From: Cellulomonas persica
GTDB taxonomy: Bacteria > Actinomycetota > Actinomycetes > Actinomycetales > Cellulomonadaceae
Direction of reading: 5' to 3'
NCBI RefSeq assembly: GCF_007989825.1
Contig: NZ_BJUA01000003.1
Coordinates: forward strand, 124,001-188,000
Length of the DNA: 64,000 bases
The translations under genes were made by a program, and so were the position numbers. The notes below the pieces were generated by a model. It had not been told where the DNA came from, did no database searches, and was given only the letters and a program-made list of their open reading frames with translations. Positions 1 through 9,216 of the stretch are shown here, in pieces. Numbering within the stretch: position 1 is the stretch's first letter; the number at the start of each line of letters is the position of its first letter.

Positions 1-3000
1 GGGCAGATGAGCCTCGAGGCGCAGTACCTCGCGAACAAGCTCGCCAAGGGCTACGTGCGCACGCACCAGATCGAGTCGAACTCGCGCCTGTGCATGGCCA
101 GCGCGGGCACGGGCTACAAGCTCTCGCTCGGAGCGGACGGGCCGCCCGGGTCGTACGACGACCTCGACCACGCCGACGTGTTCCTCGTCATCGGCGCGAA
201 CATGGCCGACTGCCACCCGATCCTGTTCCTGCGCCTGCTGGACCGCGTCAAGGCGGGCGCGAAGCTCGTCGTCGTCGACCCTCGTCGCACCGCGACCGCC
301 GACAAGGCGGACCTGTTCCTGCAGGTCCGGCCGGGTACGGACATCGCGCTGCTGAACGGGCTGCTGCGGCTCGTCGTCGAGGCGGGCGGCCTCGACGAGG
401 AGTTCGTGAGCGAGCACACCGACGGCTGGGACGCCGTCGAGGCGATGCTCGAGGACTACCCGGCCGACGAGGTGGCGCGCCTGACGGGCGTGCCGGAGGC
501 GGACCTGCGGGCCGCAGCCGCGCTCATCGCGGGCGCCGCGAACTGGGTCTCGTGCTGGACCATGGGTCTCAACCAGTCCACGCACGGGACCTGGAACACG
601 AACGCCCTGGTCAACCTGCACCTCGCGACGGGGGCGATCTGCCGCACCGGGTCCGGCCCGTTCTCGCTCACCGGGCAGCCCAACGCCATGGGCGGGCGCG
701 AGATGGGCTACATGGGACCGGGCCTGCCGGGGCAGCGGTCGATTCTCGACGCCGACGACCGCGCGTTCGTCGAGGGGGTCTGGGGTCTGGCGCCCGGGAC
801 GTTGCGCGCCGACTTCACCGGCCGCGGCACGGTCGACATGTTCGAGCGCATGGCCGCGGGTGAGATCAAGGCGTGCTGGATCGTGTGCACCAACCCGGTC
901 GCCTCGGTCGGGAACCGACGCACGGTCATCGAAGGGCTCGAACGCGCCGAGCTCGTCGTGACGCAGGACGCGTTCGCGGAGACCGAGACCAACGCGTACG
1001 CGGACGTCGTGCTGCCGGGCGCGCTGTGGTCGGAGTCCGACGGGGTGATGATCAACTCCGAGCGCAACCTCACGCTCGCGCGCGGTGCGCTGCGCCCGCC
1101 GGGGGACGCCCTGCCCGACTGGCAGCTCATCGCGCGCGTCGCGACCGCGATGGGCTACGACGGGTTCGACTACGCGTCGTCGCAGGAGGTGTTCGACGAG
1201 CTGTGCGCGTTCGCGAACCCGCGCACCGGCTACGACCTGCGCGGGGTGACGTACGAACGTCTGCGCGAGGGGTCCGTGCAGTGGCCGGCCGCCCCCGGAT
1301 CGCCACGCCGCAACCCGATCCGCTACCTCAACGACGGCGTGAGCCAGCCGCTGCTCGAGCGTCCCGACGGCACGCGCCCGCGCCTGCACTTCCCGACCCC
1401 GACGGGCCGTGCCCAGTTCCACGCGCGGCCCCACCTGCCCGCCGCCGAGCTGCCCGACGACGACTACCCGTTCGTGCTCAACACCGGTCGCGTGCAGCAC
1501 CAGTGGCACACGCTGACCAAGACCGGCAAGGTCGCCAAGCTCACCAGGCTCGCGCCGGGACCCTTCGTCGAGATCCACCCGTCCGACGCCGCCGCGCTGG
1601 GCGTGCGCGACGGCACGCACCTGGAGATCGCGTCGCGACGCGGCCGGGCGGTGCTGCCCGCGGTCGTGACGGACCGCGTGCGCCCCGGCGCGCTGTTCGC
1701 GCCCTTCCACTGGAACGACCTGTTCGGGGAGTACCTCGCCGTGAACGCCGTGACCAGCGACGCCGTGGACCCCGTCTCGTTCCAGCCCGAGCTCAAGGTG
1801 TGCGCGGTCGCCGTCACGCCGGTGGCGACACCGCCCGGCGCGGCGGGCGCGGAGCAGCCGGCGGGCGTCGGCGGGGCGCTCGACGGTGCAGTGCTCGACG
1901 ATGCCGCGCACGACGGCGCAGGTTCGTCGTCCGGGGTGGTGACCTCGGCGCTCGACCCCGACGACGACGCCCGCACGCGCGGCGGGCTGACCCCCGGCGC
2001 GCTGGCGATCCGCGCGCTGGGGGCCGCGCTGGGTCTCGACGGCCTCACCCCGCCGAGCCTCGGCGACGACGAGCGCCGCTACCTCGCGGGCTTCCTCGCC
2101 GGGCTGGGCGGGGGAGCGCCGGGCACTCCCGTGCTGCCGCCGACCGCGCCCCTCGACCCGGACCAGGCGCTGTGGGTCGACGGGCTGCTCGCGGGACTCT
2201 TCTCGCGCACGCCCGACCCGCGCGCGGGCAGGGCGGGCGACGGGGCCGACGGCCGGGGCACGGCCCGGCGCGTGCGGCAGGTCGTGGTGCTGTGGGCGTC
2301 CCAGACCGGCACGGCCGAGGAGCTCGCGGGGACGGTGGCGCAGCGCCTGGGCGCGCTGGGTCTCGACCCGCGCTGCGTCGCGATGGACGACTGCCTGCCC
2401 TCGGACCTTCCGACGGGCGCCGATCTCCTGCTCGTGACCAGCACGTTCGGGGACGGGGACGCACCCGACAACGGCACGGCGTTCTGGGAGTCGGTCGCCG
2501 CGGCCGACGCGCGTCGGCTCGACGGGTCGCGTTTCGCCGTGCTCGCGCTCGGTGACTCGAGCTACGACCGGTTCTGCGGTCACGGCCGCCGGCTCGACCA
2601 CCGCCTCGAGGAGCTCGGCGCGTCGCGGCTCGTCGACCGCGTCGACGTCGAGCCCGGGGACGACGACCGTGCGCAGGCCTGGATCGACGCGGTCGTCCGG
2701 ACCCTCGCGCCCGACGGTGCGCCGGAGCCGACGCACGCCGCGCCTGAGGGGCAGGGCGCACCCGCAGGGCCGCGCACCGCCGCGGGCCCGGTCGACGTCG
2801 CCGCGGCGCCCGAGGGCCCCGCGCGCGCGACACGTCAGCGCCCGGGCACCGCGCGGCTCGTCGAGAACCGCCTGCTGTCCCTGCCCGGCTCTGCCAAGGA
2901 GGTCCGGCAGATCGTCCTCGACGTCGCCGACAGCCCGCGCGCCGTCACCTACCGCGCGGGTGACGCGCTGTCGGTCCGGCCGACGAACTCGGACGCCCTG

Positions 3001-3945
3001 GTCGACGAGTGGCTCGCGGTCACCGGATGGGACCCGGAGCAGCAGGTCGACGTCGAGGGCCAGGGCATGCGCCTGCGCGACGCGCTGACCACCGAGCTCG
3101 ACATCACGCGCGTGTCGCACGACCTGCTCACGCTGGTCGCCGAGCGGTCCGGGGACGCCGAGCTGCGTCGCGTCCTGCGGCCCGGCAACGGGAGCGACCT
3201 GGCGCGCTGGACCTGGTGCCGGCAGGCCGTCGACGTCGTCGCCGAGCTCGCCCCGGACGTCCCCGCGGCCGACCTCGTCGCCGTCCTGCGCCGCATCGCG
3301 CCGCGGCAGTACTCGATCTCGTCGAGCGCACGCGTCAGCCCTGACCGGGTGGCGCTCACGATGTCCGTCGTGCGCTACACGTCGCCGTCGGGCGCGGCGC
3401 GCGGCGGACTCTGCTCGACCTTCCTGGCCGACGCGCCGCTCGACACGCTCGTCCCCGTCCACGTCCAGCCGAACGCGCACTTCCACCCGCCCGCGGCGGA
3501 CGTCCCCGCCATCATGGTCGGCCCCGGCACGGGTGTCGCGCCGTTCGTCGGGTTCCTCGCGGACCGCGCCGCCGCCGGGCACACTGGACGCAACTGGCTG
3601 TTCTTCGGCGAGCAGCACCGGGCCACGGACTTCTACTACCGCGACGAGCTGTCCCGCATGATCTCCGACGGCACGCTCGACCGGCTCGACACCGCGTTCT
3701 CGCGCGACCAGCGGTCGAAGGTGTACGTGCAGGACCGGATGCGCGAGCACGGCGCGCGGCTGTGGGCGTGGCTGCAGGACGGCGCGTCGTTCTTCGTGTG
3801 CGGGGACGCCTCCCGCATGGCGAAGGACGTCGACACGGCGCTGCGCGAGATCGTCGCGACGCACGGCGGCCTGTCGCCCGACGCGGCCGACGCCTACGTC
3901 AAGGACCTCACGACGACCCGCCGCTACGTGCGCGACGTGTACTGA
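1..3945 (+). CDS. Assimilatory nitrate reductase fused to a diflavin (CysJ-like) reductase, 5' end outside the window
   Basis: Cytoplasmic molybdoenzyme that would reduce nitrate to nitrite, with its electron-donating module fused in cis. The frame is open to base 1, so the N-terminal region (expected to hold the [4Fe-4S] site) is missing; the first ATG inside is at 7. Counting from there, residues 1-480 are a bis-MGD molybdopterin oxidoreductase body and about 490-606 the molydopterin-binding C-terminal domain. A linker rich in Ala, Gly and Asp follows. Near residue 757 an FMN flavodoxin domain starts with the SQTGTAE phosphate loop, followed by DSSYDRF. The FAD/NADPH module has RQYSISSS near 1099 and GPGTGVAP for pyridine nucleotide. 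It therefore probably takes electrons from NADPH rather than from a separate ferredoxin or NasB. The convergent molybdoenzyme starts 24 bp after its stop. The nirBD operon lies 8 kb downstream. Domain calls are secure; nitrate as substrate follows from family and context. Confidence 0.9.
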   Translation, partial: GQMSLEAQYLANKLAKGYVRTHQIESNSRLCMASAGTGYKLSLGADGPPGSYDDLDHADVFLVIGANMADCHPILFLRLLDRVKAGAKLVVVDPRRTATADKADLFLQVRPGTDIALLNGLLRLVVEAGGLDEEFVSEHTDGWDAVEAMLEDYPADEVARLTGVPEADLRAAAALIAGAANWVSCWTMGLNQSTHGTWNTNALVNLHLATGAICRTGSGPFSLTGQPNAMGGREMGYMGPGLPGQRSILDADDRAFVEGVWGLAPGTLRADFTGRGTVDMFERMAAGEIKACWIVCTNPVASVGNRRTVIEGLERAELVVTQDAFAETETNAYADVVLPGALWSESDGVMINSERNLTLARGALRPPGDALPDWQLIARVATAMGYDGFDYASSQEVFDELCAFANPRTGYDLRGVTYERLREGSVQWPAAPGSPRRNPIRYLNDGVSQPLLERPDGTRPRLHFPTPTGRAQFHARPHLPAAELPDDDYPFVLNTGRVQHQWHTLTKTGKVAKLTRLAPGPFVEIHPSDAAALGVRDGTHLEIASRRGRAVLPAVVTDRVRPGALFAPFHWNDLFGEYLAVNAVTSDAVDPVSFQPELKVCAVAVTPVATPPGAAGAEQPAGVGGALDGAVLDDAAHDGAGSSSGVVTSALDPDDDARTRGGLTPGALAIRALGAALGLDGLTPPSLGDDERRYLAGFLAGLGGGAPGTPVLPPTAPLDPDQALWVDGLLAGLFSRTPDPRAGRAGDGADGRGTARRVRQVVVLWASQTGTAEELAGTVAQRLGALGLDPRCVAMDDCLPSDLPTGADLLLVTSTFGDGDAPDNGTAFWESVAAADARRLDGSRFAVLALGDSSYDRFCGHGRRLDHRLEELGASRLVDRVDVEPGDDDRAQAWIDAVVRTLAPDGAPEPTHAAPEGQGAPAGPRTAAGPVDVAAAPEGPARATRQRPGTARLVENRLLSLPGSAKEVRQIVLDVADSPRAVTYRAGDALSVRPTNSDALVDEWLAVTGWDPEQQVDVEGQGMRLRDALTTELDITRVSHDLLTLVAERSGDAELRRVLRPGNGSDLARWTWCRQAVDVVAELAPDVPAADLVAVLRRIAPRQYSISSSARVSPDRVALTMSVVRYTSPSGAARGGLCSTFLADAPLDTLVPVHVQPNAHFHPPAADVPAIMVGPGTGVAPFVGFLADRAAAGHTGRNWLFFGEQHRATDFYYRDELSRMISDGTLDRLDTAFSRDQRSKVYVQDRMREHGARLWAWLQDGASFFVCGDASRMAKDVDTALREIVATHGGLSPDAADAYVKDLTTTRRYVRDVY

Positions 3946-3968
3946 GCACGGGCGAGGGGGCCCCGCGC

Positions 3969-5693
3969 TCAACCCACCTGGACCTGGACGTAGTCGTACC
4001 CCGTCGCGCCGTCGGGCAGCACACCCGCGGCCGCACCCGTCTGCGGTCCGTCGGGGTCGAACGCGCGCACCCGCAGCTCGTGCCGGCCCGGCTCGGTGGC
4101 CGTCCACGTCCAGCGCCACTGCCGCCACGAGTCGATCCCGCCCGAGTCGGCGAGCGTCGCGTCCTGCCACGGCCCGCGGTCGACCTGCACCTGGACGCGC
4201 GTGATCCCGCGGTGCTGCGCCCACGCCGTCCCGGCGACGACGACCTCGCCCGCATCGAGCTGCGCGCCGTCACCGGGCACGTCGATCCGCGACTGCGTCT
4301 TGACCGGGCCGTGCGGCGACCACCCGCGATCCGTCCAGTACGCCGTCGCGTCCGCGAACCGCGTGACCTCGAGCTCGGTGACCCACTTGGTCGCGGACAC
4401 GTACCCGTACAGCCCCGGCACGACGAGCCGCACGGGGAACCCGTGGGCGACGGGTAACGGCGCACCGTCCATCCCGACCGCCAGGAGCGCGTCCCGGTCA
4501 TCGGTCAGCGCCGCGAGCGGGGTCGACGCCGTCCAGCCGTCGGCGCTGCGCGACAGCACCATGTCCGCGTCGCCGAGCGGCCGGGCGCGGGCCAGCACCT
4601 CGCGCACCGGCAGCCCGAGCCACCTCTGGTTCCCGACGAGGTCGCCGCCCACCGGGTTCGACACGCAGCACAACGTCACCCACGCCTCGACCAGGTCGGA
4701 CGCGAGCAGCTCGTCCCACGTGAGCTCGACCTCCTGCTCGACGAGCCCGTGCACGCGCAGCGTCCACGTCGTCGGGTCCACCTGCGGCACGACGAGCGCG
4801 GTGTCGATCCGGTAGAAGTCGTCGGGCGGCGTCGCCCACGGCCCCACGCCGTCCGCGCCGACGTCGACCCCGGCCGGGACCGCCGGCGCAGCGGTCCGCG
4901 GGGCGGGCAGGCGGATCGTGTCCCGCACGGCGGTCACCGCGCGCCCCGCCGCGCCGGCGAGCCGGCCCATCGCGACCGCCACCAGCCCGAGCGCGGTCGC
5001 GACGCCCGCGGCCTGCAGGAACCGCCGGCGGTCGGTCCCGCGCGTGACCTCCGTCGCCGGACCGTCGTCCGCCGACCGCCCCTGGCCTTCGGGCACGTCG
5101 GTCGGCCCGGTGTCCTCCCCGCGCCCTGTCGGGTCGTCGGCGCGTCGCTGTCGTCGCGGTCGGGTCACGTCACGAGGGAGTCGGTCGACGAGCGCCTTGA
5201 GCGTCCACAGCCCGGCGACGGTGCCCGCGAACGACGGGATCATGGCCGTCCAGGACGCGTCCGGCCGGCCGAGCGCCGCCGCCATCGCGACGAGCCCGAG
5301 GACGACGACCACCGCGGCGCCCCACGCCCAGCGCCGCGCGGCGAGCACCCCGGCGAGCGCCGCCAGCGCCGCGAGGACGACGGCCTCGCCGATCATCAGG
5401 ACGGCCTTGTCCGCCGTGCCGAACGTCGAGGCGGCGACCTCCTTGAGCCACGCCGGCGTCGCGTCGACGAAGGCCGCCCCGACCGCGACCAGCGGGTCCG
5501 TCGGCGCCCCGGCCACGATCGCGACCAGCGACCCGACCCCGACCGTGACGACGCCCGCGGCGAGCCCGGCGAGCGCCGCGGCCCATGCCGGTGCGCGCGC
5601 CGGACCGTCGGACGGGCGTGGCGCGGGCGGTGTGGACGGGTGCGCCGCGCCGGGGGCGGGCGTCGCTCCCTCCGGAGCGGCTGTCGTCATCAC
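3969..5693 (-). CDS. Membrane-anchored sulfite-oxidase-like molybdopterin oxidoreductase
   Basis: A 574-residue protein with an N-terminal membrane region (several hydrophobic segments between about residues 35 and 165), a charged Asp/Gly-rich loop, then an internal twin-arginine-like DRRRFLQAAG near residue 220 followed by another hydrophobic stretch. The second half is an oxidoreductase molybdopterin (SUOX fold) domain: TLCCVSNPVGG places the likely Mo-ligating cysteine at about residue 343. A Mo-co dimerisation domain follows to the C-terminus. The catalytic part is probably extracytoplasmic. Start is an ATG at 5693. The family includes sulfite oxidases and relatives with unknown substrates; no cytochrome partner is adjacent, so the substrate and electron acceptor cannot be named. 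It is convergent with the nitrate reductase gene. Confidence 0.85.
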   Translation of the reverse strand: MMTTAAPEGATPAPGAAHPSTPPAPRPSDGPARAPAWAAALAGLAAGVVTVGVGSLVAIVAGAPTDPLVAVGAAFVDATPAWLKEVAASTFGTADKAVLMIGEAVVLAALAALAGVLAARRWAWGAAVVVVLGLVAMAAALGRPDASWTAMIPSFAGTVAGLWTLKALVDRLPRDVTRPRRQRRADDPTGRGEDTGPTDVPEGQGRSADDGPATEVTRGTDRRRFLQAAGVATALGLVAVAMGRLAGAAGRAVTAVRDTIRLPAPRTAAPAVPAGVDVGADGVGPWATPPDDFYRIDTALVVPQVDPTTWTLRVHGLVEQEVELTWDELLASDLVEAWVTLCCVSNPVGGDLVGNQRWLGLPVREVLARARPLGDADMVLSRSADGWTASTPLAALTDDRDALLAVGMDGAPLPVAHGFPVRLVVPGLYGYVSATKWVTELEVTRFADATAYWTDRGWSPHGPVKTQSRIDVPGDGAQLDAGEVVVAGTAWAQHRGITRVQVQVDRGPWQDATLADSGGIDSWRQWRWTWTATEPGRHELRVRAFDPDGPQTGAAAGVLPDGATGYDYVQVQVG

Positions 5694-5860
5694 CCCATGC
5701 TCCGACCAGAACCGCGTGAGGACCAGGGGTCTCGGTGCTGCGGATCTGGGGTGCGCGCGTGTCGGAGCGGGTGCGCCGGCTCGGTGGCAGGCCGGTGCTG
5801 TGACCGTCGTCGCGTCGCCGACGGGCAGACAGCGCGGCCTGTCACTGCCACGCTGGGGCC

Positions 5861-6337
5861 ATGAGGGACCAGCGCGAGCGCCCCGGCAGACCGACGACGC
5901 GTGCGCTCGTGGTCGACGGCGGCAAGCACGCCGTGGCGCTCGGCGTGAGCGCAGGGGTGTGGTTCGCGGCGCTCACCTCGTCCCGGGTCTCGTGGGACGC
6001 CGAGGGCGCGGCTGTGCTCGCACGCGGCGTCGGCGCGCTGCTGGTGCTCGTCCTGGTCGGGCACCTGCTGCCGACGGCGCTGCTTCGTCAGGTGTCGTGG
6101 CTCTGGAGCTCGTTCGCCACGGCCGGTGCCGTCCTGGCGTGGACGGTGCTCTCGGCGGGGACCAGTCGCGGCGACGTCCTCGCGACGGTCCCGTTCGGCC
6201 TGCTGATCGTCGTCCTGCCCGTCCTGGTGCTCACGACCGCGCTGCGCACGTTCGTCCGACCGCTGCGCCCCACGCGCGCCCTGCGCACGCCGCTCACCGC
6301 TGCGATGGCGCACACCCCTGACGCGCCCGCGGCCTGA
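5861..6337 (+). CDS. Small integral membrane protein of unknown function
   Basis: A 158-residue protein starting with ATG 5861. After a charged N-terminus there are about four hydrophobic segments (roughly residues 25-42, 55-72, 80-100 and 108-128) and an Arg-rich C-terminal tail, so the tail may be cytoplasmic. No family motif is recognised. The gene is alone on its strand, diverging from the sulfite-oxidase-like gene and converging with the HIT gene 27 bp away. No clear Shine-Dalgarno is visible. Coding potential rests on an uninterrupted frame with plausible membrane topology. Confidence 0.6.
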   Translation: MRDQRERPGRPTTRALVVDGGKHAVALGVSAGVWFAALTSSRVSWDAEGAAVLARGVGALLVLVLVGHLLPTALLRQVSWLWSSFATAGAVLAWTVLSAGTSRGDVLATVPFGLLIVVLPVLVLTTALRTFVRPLRPTRALRTPLTAAMAHTPDAPAA

Positions 6338-6364
6338 CCCGGCGGTCCGCTCGGACCGAGGCGC

Positions 6365-6811
6365 TCAGAGCGCGGGCGAGGCCAGCGAGCGGGGGACGCG
6401 GTCGCCGTGGCCGGCAGCGCGCAGCGCCGAGCGCACACGCTCCGCGGCTGCGTCGAGGGCGTCGGCGGGGACGTCGGTGCGGGCGTTGGCGAACGTCAGG
6501 CTGGCCTCGTCCCACGCCGGGAGCACGTGCAGGTGCAGGTGTGGCACCTCGAAGCCGGCGACGAGCAGCGCCGCGCGCGGCGCGTCCCACTCGGCCTTGA
6601 CCGCCGCGCCGATCGTGCGCGCGACGACCGCGAGGTGCGCGATCACGTCGTCGGGGGCCGCGGTGAGCTCGGCGACCTCGGCGCGCGGGACGACGAGGAC
6701 GTGACCGTCGGTGATCGGGGCGATGGTCCCGAACGCGACGCACACGTCGTCGGCCCACACGAACCGTCCGGGGATCTCGCCGTCGATGATCTTGGTGAAG
6801 AGCGTGGCCAT
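6365..6811 (-). CDS. HIT-family nucleotide-binding protein
   Basis: A 148-residue histidine-triad protein of the Hint/AP4A-hydrolase-like group. HIT proteins cleave or transfer nucleotidyl groups using the last histidine of the H-phi-H-phi-H triad, seen here as HLHLHVLP near residues 90-97. The N-terminal FTKIIDGEIPGRFV is typical for the family. Start ATG 6811 has no Shine-Dalgarno but has TAGTTT exactly 6 nt upstream, suggesting a leaderless mRNA. The physiological substrate is not predictable. The gene is monocistronic, about 85 bp from the ABC-2 permease gene that ends at 6897. Confidence 0.92.
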   Translation of the reverse strand: MATLFTKIIDGEIPGRFVWADDVCVAFGTIAPITDGHVLVVPRAEVAELTAAPDDVIAHLAVVARTIGAAVKAEWDAPRAALLVAGFEVPHLHLHVLPAWDEASLTFANARTDVPADALDAAAERVRSALRAAGHGDRVPRSLASPAL

Positions 6812-6817
6812 GCGCCC

Positions 6818-6823
6818 AAACTA
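6818..6823 (-). promoter_or_regulatory. -10 motif TAGTTT of a leaderless promoter (HIT gene)
   Basis: TAGTTT lies 6 nt before the ATG at 6811 and there is no purine-rich ribosome binding site between them, so transcription probably starts at the start codon. Confidence 0.55.
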
Positions 6824-6896
6824 GTCCGCACGGACCCGACGACGCGGGCCCGGCGACGGACGCCAGGCGCGCGTCGTGGTCGGGCCGTGGTCGCGG

Positions 6897-8132
6897 TCAG
6901 CCGCGGCGCAGGGCCTCGCGCACCTTCATGCGACCACCGGAGTGCAGCACCGCACCGGAGTAGATCCGGCCCGCGAGCCAGACCAGCACGGGGATGAGCG
7001 CGAGCGACAGCCCGAGCGCGAGCAGGACCTCCCAGGTCTCGGCGGCGCCGAGCGCGATCCGGATCGGCATCAGCATCGGTGAGCAGAACGGCACGAACGA
7101 CAGCCACGTCGCCAGCTCGTTCGTCGGGTCCCACGGCAGGACGGAGATGCCGAGGACGTACGGGACGATCATCAGCGTCATGACCGGGCCGATCACCGAG
7201 CCGACGTCCTCCTGCCGGGACACGAGCGCCCCGAGCGCGCCGAGGACCAGCGCGTACATCGCGAACCCGACGACGAACCAGATCAGCGCCCAGACCGCGG
7301 TCGACCCCAGGTCGAGCGAAGACGAGTCCAGCAGTCCCAATGCCGTCGCGGTACCCGCCCCCGCGCCGACGACGAGCACGACCTGCAGCAGCCCGACGAC
7401 GCCGATGCCGAGCACCTTGCCCGCCATGAGCTGAGCGGGCCGCACGGACGCCAGCAGGAGCTCGACGACCCGGCTCGACTTCTCCTCGACGACGCCCTGG
7501 GCGACGAGCTGCCCCGCGGTCATGAGCGAGATGAACAGCAGGATGCCGGCGATGAAGCCGCCGACGATCTGGCCCCCGTCGCGCTCCGGCTCGGGCTCGA
7601 GCGCGACGACCTGCGGCGCGGCCGAGGCGATCTGCTCGGAGACGTCGGCGGGGTCGCCGCCGAGGTCGGTCACGGCGGACGCGAGCGCGAGCTGCTGGGC
7701 GAACGCCGTGAGCACGGGCTGCATCGTCTCGCCGACGGCGGTCTCGACCTGGACGTCGAACGTCGGGTCGACCGAGGTGACGACGAGCGCCACGTCGCCG
7801 TCGCGCAGCGCCTGCTCGCCCGCCGCGGCATCGGCGACGTCGGTCGTCTCGACCGTGACGCCCATGCCCGTGGCGGTGGCCTCGAACGCGGTCGCGGCAG
7901 CGGATGCCTCGGGCGTGAAGCCGACTTTCGTGGCGTCGTCGTTCCCGCCGACGAGGTCGAGCAGCAGCCCGCCGAGGACGACGGCGGCGACGAACAGCGC
8001 GGTCGTCCAGAGGAAGGCCTTCGTCCGGACCCGGGTCGAGATCTCCCGGCCGGCGACGAGACGGATCGCGGCGCCCGTGCTGAGCTCGCCGGTCGCGGCG
8101 GGGGCGGGTCGCGTCGACGTGGGCGTGCTCAT
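6897..8132 (-). CDS. ABC-2 type exporter permease (NatB-like)
   Basis: A 411-residue permease with one transmembrane helix near residues 45-65, a large external loop of about 150 residues rich in acidic residues, and a C-terminal cluster of five or six helices; this is the ABC2_membrane_3 / NatB layout. It would export a substrate with the ATPase encoded upstream. The ATG at 8132 overlaps the TGA of the ATPase gene (ATGA, 4 bp), which fixes the start although the frame is open further upstream. The substrate is unknown; NatAB relatives export sodium, drugs or peptides. Confidence 0.88.
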   Translation of the reverse strand: MSTPTSTRPAPAATGELSTGAAIRLVAGREISTRVRTKAFLWTTALFVAAVVLGGLLLDLVGGNDDATKVGFTPEASAAATAFEATATGMGVTVETTDVADAAAGEQALRDGDVALVVTSVDPTFDVQVETAVGETMQPVLTAFAQQLALASAVTDLGGDPADVSEQIASAAPQVVALEPEPERDGGQIVGGFIAGILLFISLMTAGQLVAQGVVEEKSSRVVELLLASVRPAQLMAGKVLGIGVVGLLQVVLVVGAGAGTATALGLLDSSSLDLGSTAVWALIWFVVGFAMYALVLGALGALVSRQEDVGSVIGPVMTLMIVPYVLGISVLPWDPTNELATWLSFVPFCSPMLMPIRIALGAAETWEVLLALGLSLALIPVLVWLAGRIYSGAVLHSGGRMKVREALRRG

Positions 8133-9097
8133 GCGGTCACCTCGGCGGGGGTGCGGTCGGTGGTGGCGGAGGAGTCGTCGCTCGCGACGACGTGGCGGTA
8201 CAGCTCGACGAGCGACGGGCGCACCCGGGCGAACTCGCGCACCGGTCCGGCGGCGACGGCCGCGCCGAGGAGCTCCTGGTCGACCTCGGCGAGACCGGCG
8301 TCGGTGACCTCGACGACGCTGCGGTACACCGTGCCCGTGCCGGCGACCGGCTCCGACGAGACGAGGCGCGCCGCGGGCACGCGGGCCAGCCAGCCGTCGG
8401 GCGTCGGCCCTTCGACGACCCATCGTCGTTCGGGCGTGCTGCGCAGCTCGTCGATCCCACCGATGGCGACCATCGAGCCGGAGCGCACGATCCCCACGCG
8501 GTCGCACAGCCGCTCGACGAGCTCGAGCTGGTGCGACGAGAACATCACGGGGACGCCCGCGGCGGCTTGGTCGCGCAGCACCTGGCTCATCACGTCGACC
8601 GCGACCGGGTCGAGCCCGGAGAAGGGCTCGTCGAGCACGAGGATGTCGGGGGAGTGCACGAGCGCGGCTGCGAGCTGGACGCGCTGCTGGTTGCCGAGCG
8701 AGAGCTTGAGCACCTCGTCACCGCGCCGCGCCTCGATCCCCAGCACGCGCGTCCAGTGCTCCATGGCCTCGACGGCCGCGGACTTCGACATGCCGTGCAG
8801 CCGGGCGAGGTAGACGAGCTGCTCGCCGACGCGCATGCGCGGGTACAGCCCGCGTTCCTCGGGCATGTACCCGATCCGGCGCCGCACGTGCAGATCGAGC
8901 GGCGTGCCGTTCCAGCGCACCTCGCCGGCGTCGGCGGCGAGCACGCCCAAGACGATCCGCATCGTCGTGGACTTGCCGGCGCCGTTGGACCCGACGAAGC
9001 CGAAGATCTCGCCGGCGCGCACCTCGAACGACATGTCGCGCAGGGCCTGGACCTGCCCGTACGCCTTGGACAAGGAGTCGATGGTCAGCTCGGACAT
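8129..9097 (-). CDS. ABC transporter ATP-binding protein (NatA-like)
   Basis: A 322-residue ATPase. It shows Walker A GSNGAGKST, a signature LSLGNQQRVQLA, Walker B ILVLDEPFSG and a switch histidine in SSHQLE. A C-terminal DUF4162-like extension of about 100 residues follows, as in NatA and antibiotic exporters. The ATG at 9097 gives MSELTIDSL, where homology to the ATPase family begins; the open frame upstream to 9220 is Arg-rich and probably noncoding. It is translationally coupled to the permease gene. Confidence 0.92.
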   Translation of the reverse strand: MSELTIDSLSKAYGQVQALRDMSFEVRAGEIFGFVGSNGAGKSTTMRIVLGVLAADAGEVRWNGTPLDLHVRRRIGYMPEERGLYPRMRVGEQLVYLARLHGMSKSAAVEAMEHWTRVLGIEARRGDEVLKLSLGNQQRVQLAAALVHSPDILVLDEPFSGLDPVAVDVMSQVLRDQAAAGVPVMFSSHQLELVERLCDRVGIVRSGSMVAIGGIDELRSTPERRWVVEGPTPDGWLARVPAARLVSSEPVAGTGTVYRSVVEVTDAGLAEVDQELLGAAVAAGPVREFARVRPSLVELYRHVVASDDSSATTDRTPAEVTA

Positions 9098-9216
9098 GCG
9101 CTCGATCCCATCAGACGATCCCTGCCGGTGCCAGACCATTCGCCGCGCGCCGCGCCATCCGCGTCGACGACGCCCACCGGTCACACCGGGTGGCAGGCCG
9201 GGCTCCTTGCTGTTCC

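Noticed and set aside
873..2555. A 560-codon frame inside the nitrate reductase gene, frame-shifted
   Set aside because: Almost only Arg, Gly, Ala and Pro; it is a shadow of the nitrate reductase frame.
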